Assembly (NCBI GenBank): GCA_017307355.1
Contig: JAFKFG010000013.1
Location: 54,119-118,118 of the forward strand
Direction: 5' to 3'
DNA: 64,000 nt
Source: Alphaproteobacteria bacterium
GTDB lineage: Bacteria > Pseudomonadota > Alphaproteobacteria > Micropepsales > Micropepsaceae
The notes beneath the pieces were generated by a model. That model was not told where the DNA came from and searched no databases. It saw nothing but the letters and a program-made list of their open reading frames with translations. A program made the translations under genes and the position numbers. Of this stretch, positions 63,056 through 64,000 are shown piece by piece (the first letter of the stretch is position 1; every line of letters begins with the position of its first letter).

Positions 63056-64000
63056 CGGTGCGTCTTGCGGACGGCGTGGCCGGAATTGGCAAAGCGGCAT
63101 GGAATGCCCTGGCCAATCCGACCGGCCGGCCCGATCCCCACCCGTTCACCCGCTTCGAATTTTTCGAGGCGCTGGAAGCGTCGGGCTCGGCCTCACCGCG
63201 CACCGGATGGCAGCCGGCGCATCTGGTGCTGGACGAAAGCGGCGCGACAACCGGCATCCTGCCCGCCTATCTGAAAAGCCATTCCCAGGGCGAATATGTC
63301 TTCGACCATGCCTGGGCCGACGCGCTGGAGCGGGCGGGCGGCGATTATTACCCCAAGCTGCAATGTTCGGTGCCGTTCACGCCGGTGACCGGCCCGCGCA
63401 TTCTCACCAGCGATCCGGCCCGGCGAGCCCTGTTGTTGCAAGCCGGAAAAGCGGCAACGGACCAGATCGGCGCTTCGTCGCTGCACATCACTTTCCTGCG
63501 CAAGGAAGACGCGATGGCGGCCGCGGACGAAGGCTATCTGCTGCGAACGGACCGGCAATTTCACTGGCGCAATCACGGCTATAAAGATTTCGAACAATTC
63601 CTGGGCGAATTGTCGTCACCCAAGCGCAAAAATCTGCGCAAGGAACGCGCCGCGGTGGCACGCGAAGGCATCCGTTTCGATTGGCTCACCGGCCCCGACA
63701 TCACCGAAGCGCATTGGGACCGCTTCTTCGAATTCTATACCGATACGGGAAGCCGCAAATGGGGCCATCCCTATCTCACCCGCGATTTTTTCAGCCGCAT
63801 CGGCACCAGCATGGCGGACCAGATCGTGTTGATCATGGCGCGGCGGGGGCGCGACTATATCGCGGGCGCGCTGAATCTGATGGGGGAAGGCACTTTGTTC
63901 GGCCGCAATTGGGGGGCGCTGGACTATGTCCCCTTTCTGCATTTCGAGACTTGCTACTATCAGGCGATCGATTTCGCCATCGCGCGCGGCCTCGCCAAAG
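63052..64000 (+). CDS. GNAT family N-acetyltransferase (COG3146), truncated by window end
   Basis: At least 316 residues; the frame is open to the window edge. HPFTRFEFFEALEASGSA, LPAYLKSHSQGEYVFDHAWADALERAGGDYYPKLQCSVPFTPVTGPRIL and FLGELSSPKRKNLRKERAAV are the pattern of the COG3146 peptidoglycan-related/FemAB-like GNAT group. The C-terminal acceptor-binding half is visible up to FETCYYQAIDFAIARGLA. Substrate is not known; the usual inference is an aminoacyl or acyl transfer. Overlaps RidA by ATGA, so likely one operon. Confidence 0.87.
   Translation, partial: MTVRLADGVAGIGKAAWNALANPTGRPDPHPFTRFEFFEALEASGSASPRTGWQPAHLVLDESGATTGILPAYLKSHSQGEYVFDHAWADALERAGGDYYPKLQCSVPFTPVTGPRILTSDPARRALLLQAGKAATDQIGASSLHITFLRKEDAMAAADEGYLLRTDRQFHWRNHGYKDFEQFLGELSSPKRKNLRKERAAVAREGIRFDWLTGPDITEAHWDRFFEFYTDTGSRKWGHPYLTRDFFSRIGTSMADQIVLIMARRGRDYIAGALNLMGEGTLFGRNWGALDYVPFLHFETCYYQAIDFAIARGLAK

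Overview
The window is a dense, GC-rich chromosomal segment of a free-living alphaproteobacterium. The lineage is supported by several independent markers: a CcrM-type GANTC DNA methyltransferase, a divK-pleD cell-cycle operon, an F0 ATP synthase cluster with both b' and b subunits (atpI-atpB-atpE-atpF'-atpF), a glyQ-glyS-ppdK operon, a NadQ-type regulator beside nadABC, and small families typical of the class (DUF3126, DUF3572, DUF2336, DUF2007). The genus cannot be fixed from this segment. No rRNA, tRNA, CRISPR array, transposase, prophage or conjugative gene was seen, and no gene-free stretch exceeds 300 bases.

Layout. 1-9 kb: the 3' end of sdhA, a DUF4019 protein, two tandem glycine-zipper surface-antigen paralogues, a GYF_2 protein, a PhoH-like ATPase, cysE, a nitroreductase, a 27-residue membrane peptide, queE-queC and a TauE/SafE permease. 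9.2-15.3 kb: HD hydrolase, tyrosine phosphatase, nadQ and a lipoprotein lead into nadA-nadB-nadC, with two matching palindromes in front of nadA. 15.3-22.8 kb: SleB-like hydrolase, then ppdK, glyS, glyQ, an N6-adenine methyltransferase-like gene and DUF2007. 22.9-32.7 kb: polyprenyl diphosphate synthase, ispE, TPR lipoprotein, ETF-QO, uracil-DNA glycosylase, lytic transglycosylase, moaB, DUF2336. 32.8-41.8 kb, genome maintenance: radical SAM protein, rnhB, ccrM, mutY, DciA-like DUF721, DsbA-like thioredoxin, smc. 42-44.5 kb: F0 genes. 44.5-50 kb: aspS, a phosphodiesterase-like enzyme, rnd, a SRPBCC protein. 50-56 kb: scpB, scpA, nagZ, SPOR protein, dgt, erpA, methyltransferase. 56.2-64 kb: xth, a secreted protein, a DsbA-family oxidoreductase, pleD-divK, DUF3572, a ROK kinase, dinB, RidA and a truncated GNAT/COG3146 gene.

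The genes form coherent functional blocks. NAD synthesis has its probable regulator alongside. The three condensin genes smc, scpA and scpB all lie within 14 kb. DNA methylation, mismatch-type repair and helicase loading cluster with smc. Many neighbours overlap by 1 to 4 bases (ATGA, GTGA, TGATG, TAATG), pointing to translational coupling.

The most interesting observations are: (i) two 17-bp ATGCTC-N5-GAGCAT type palindromes in front of nadA, likely NadQ operators; (ii) nine GANTC sites in 122 bp directly before ccrM, suggesting methylation-dependent autoregulation; (iii) a palindromic intergenic repeat apparently inserted in frame inside the radical SAM gene and translated; (iv) an unlisted 27-residue membrane peptide with a good ribosome binding site; (v) a second dispersed palindromic repeat of about 77 bp; and (vi) an A/T-rich, hairpin-containing spacer that could hold a small RNA. 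No wholly new multi-gene system was recognised.
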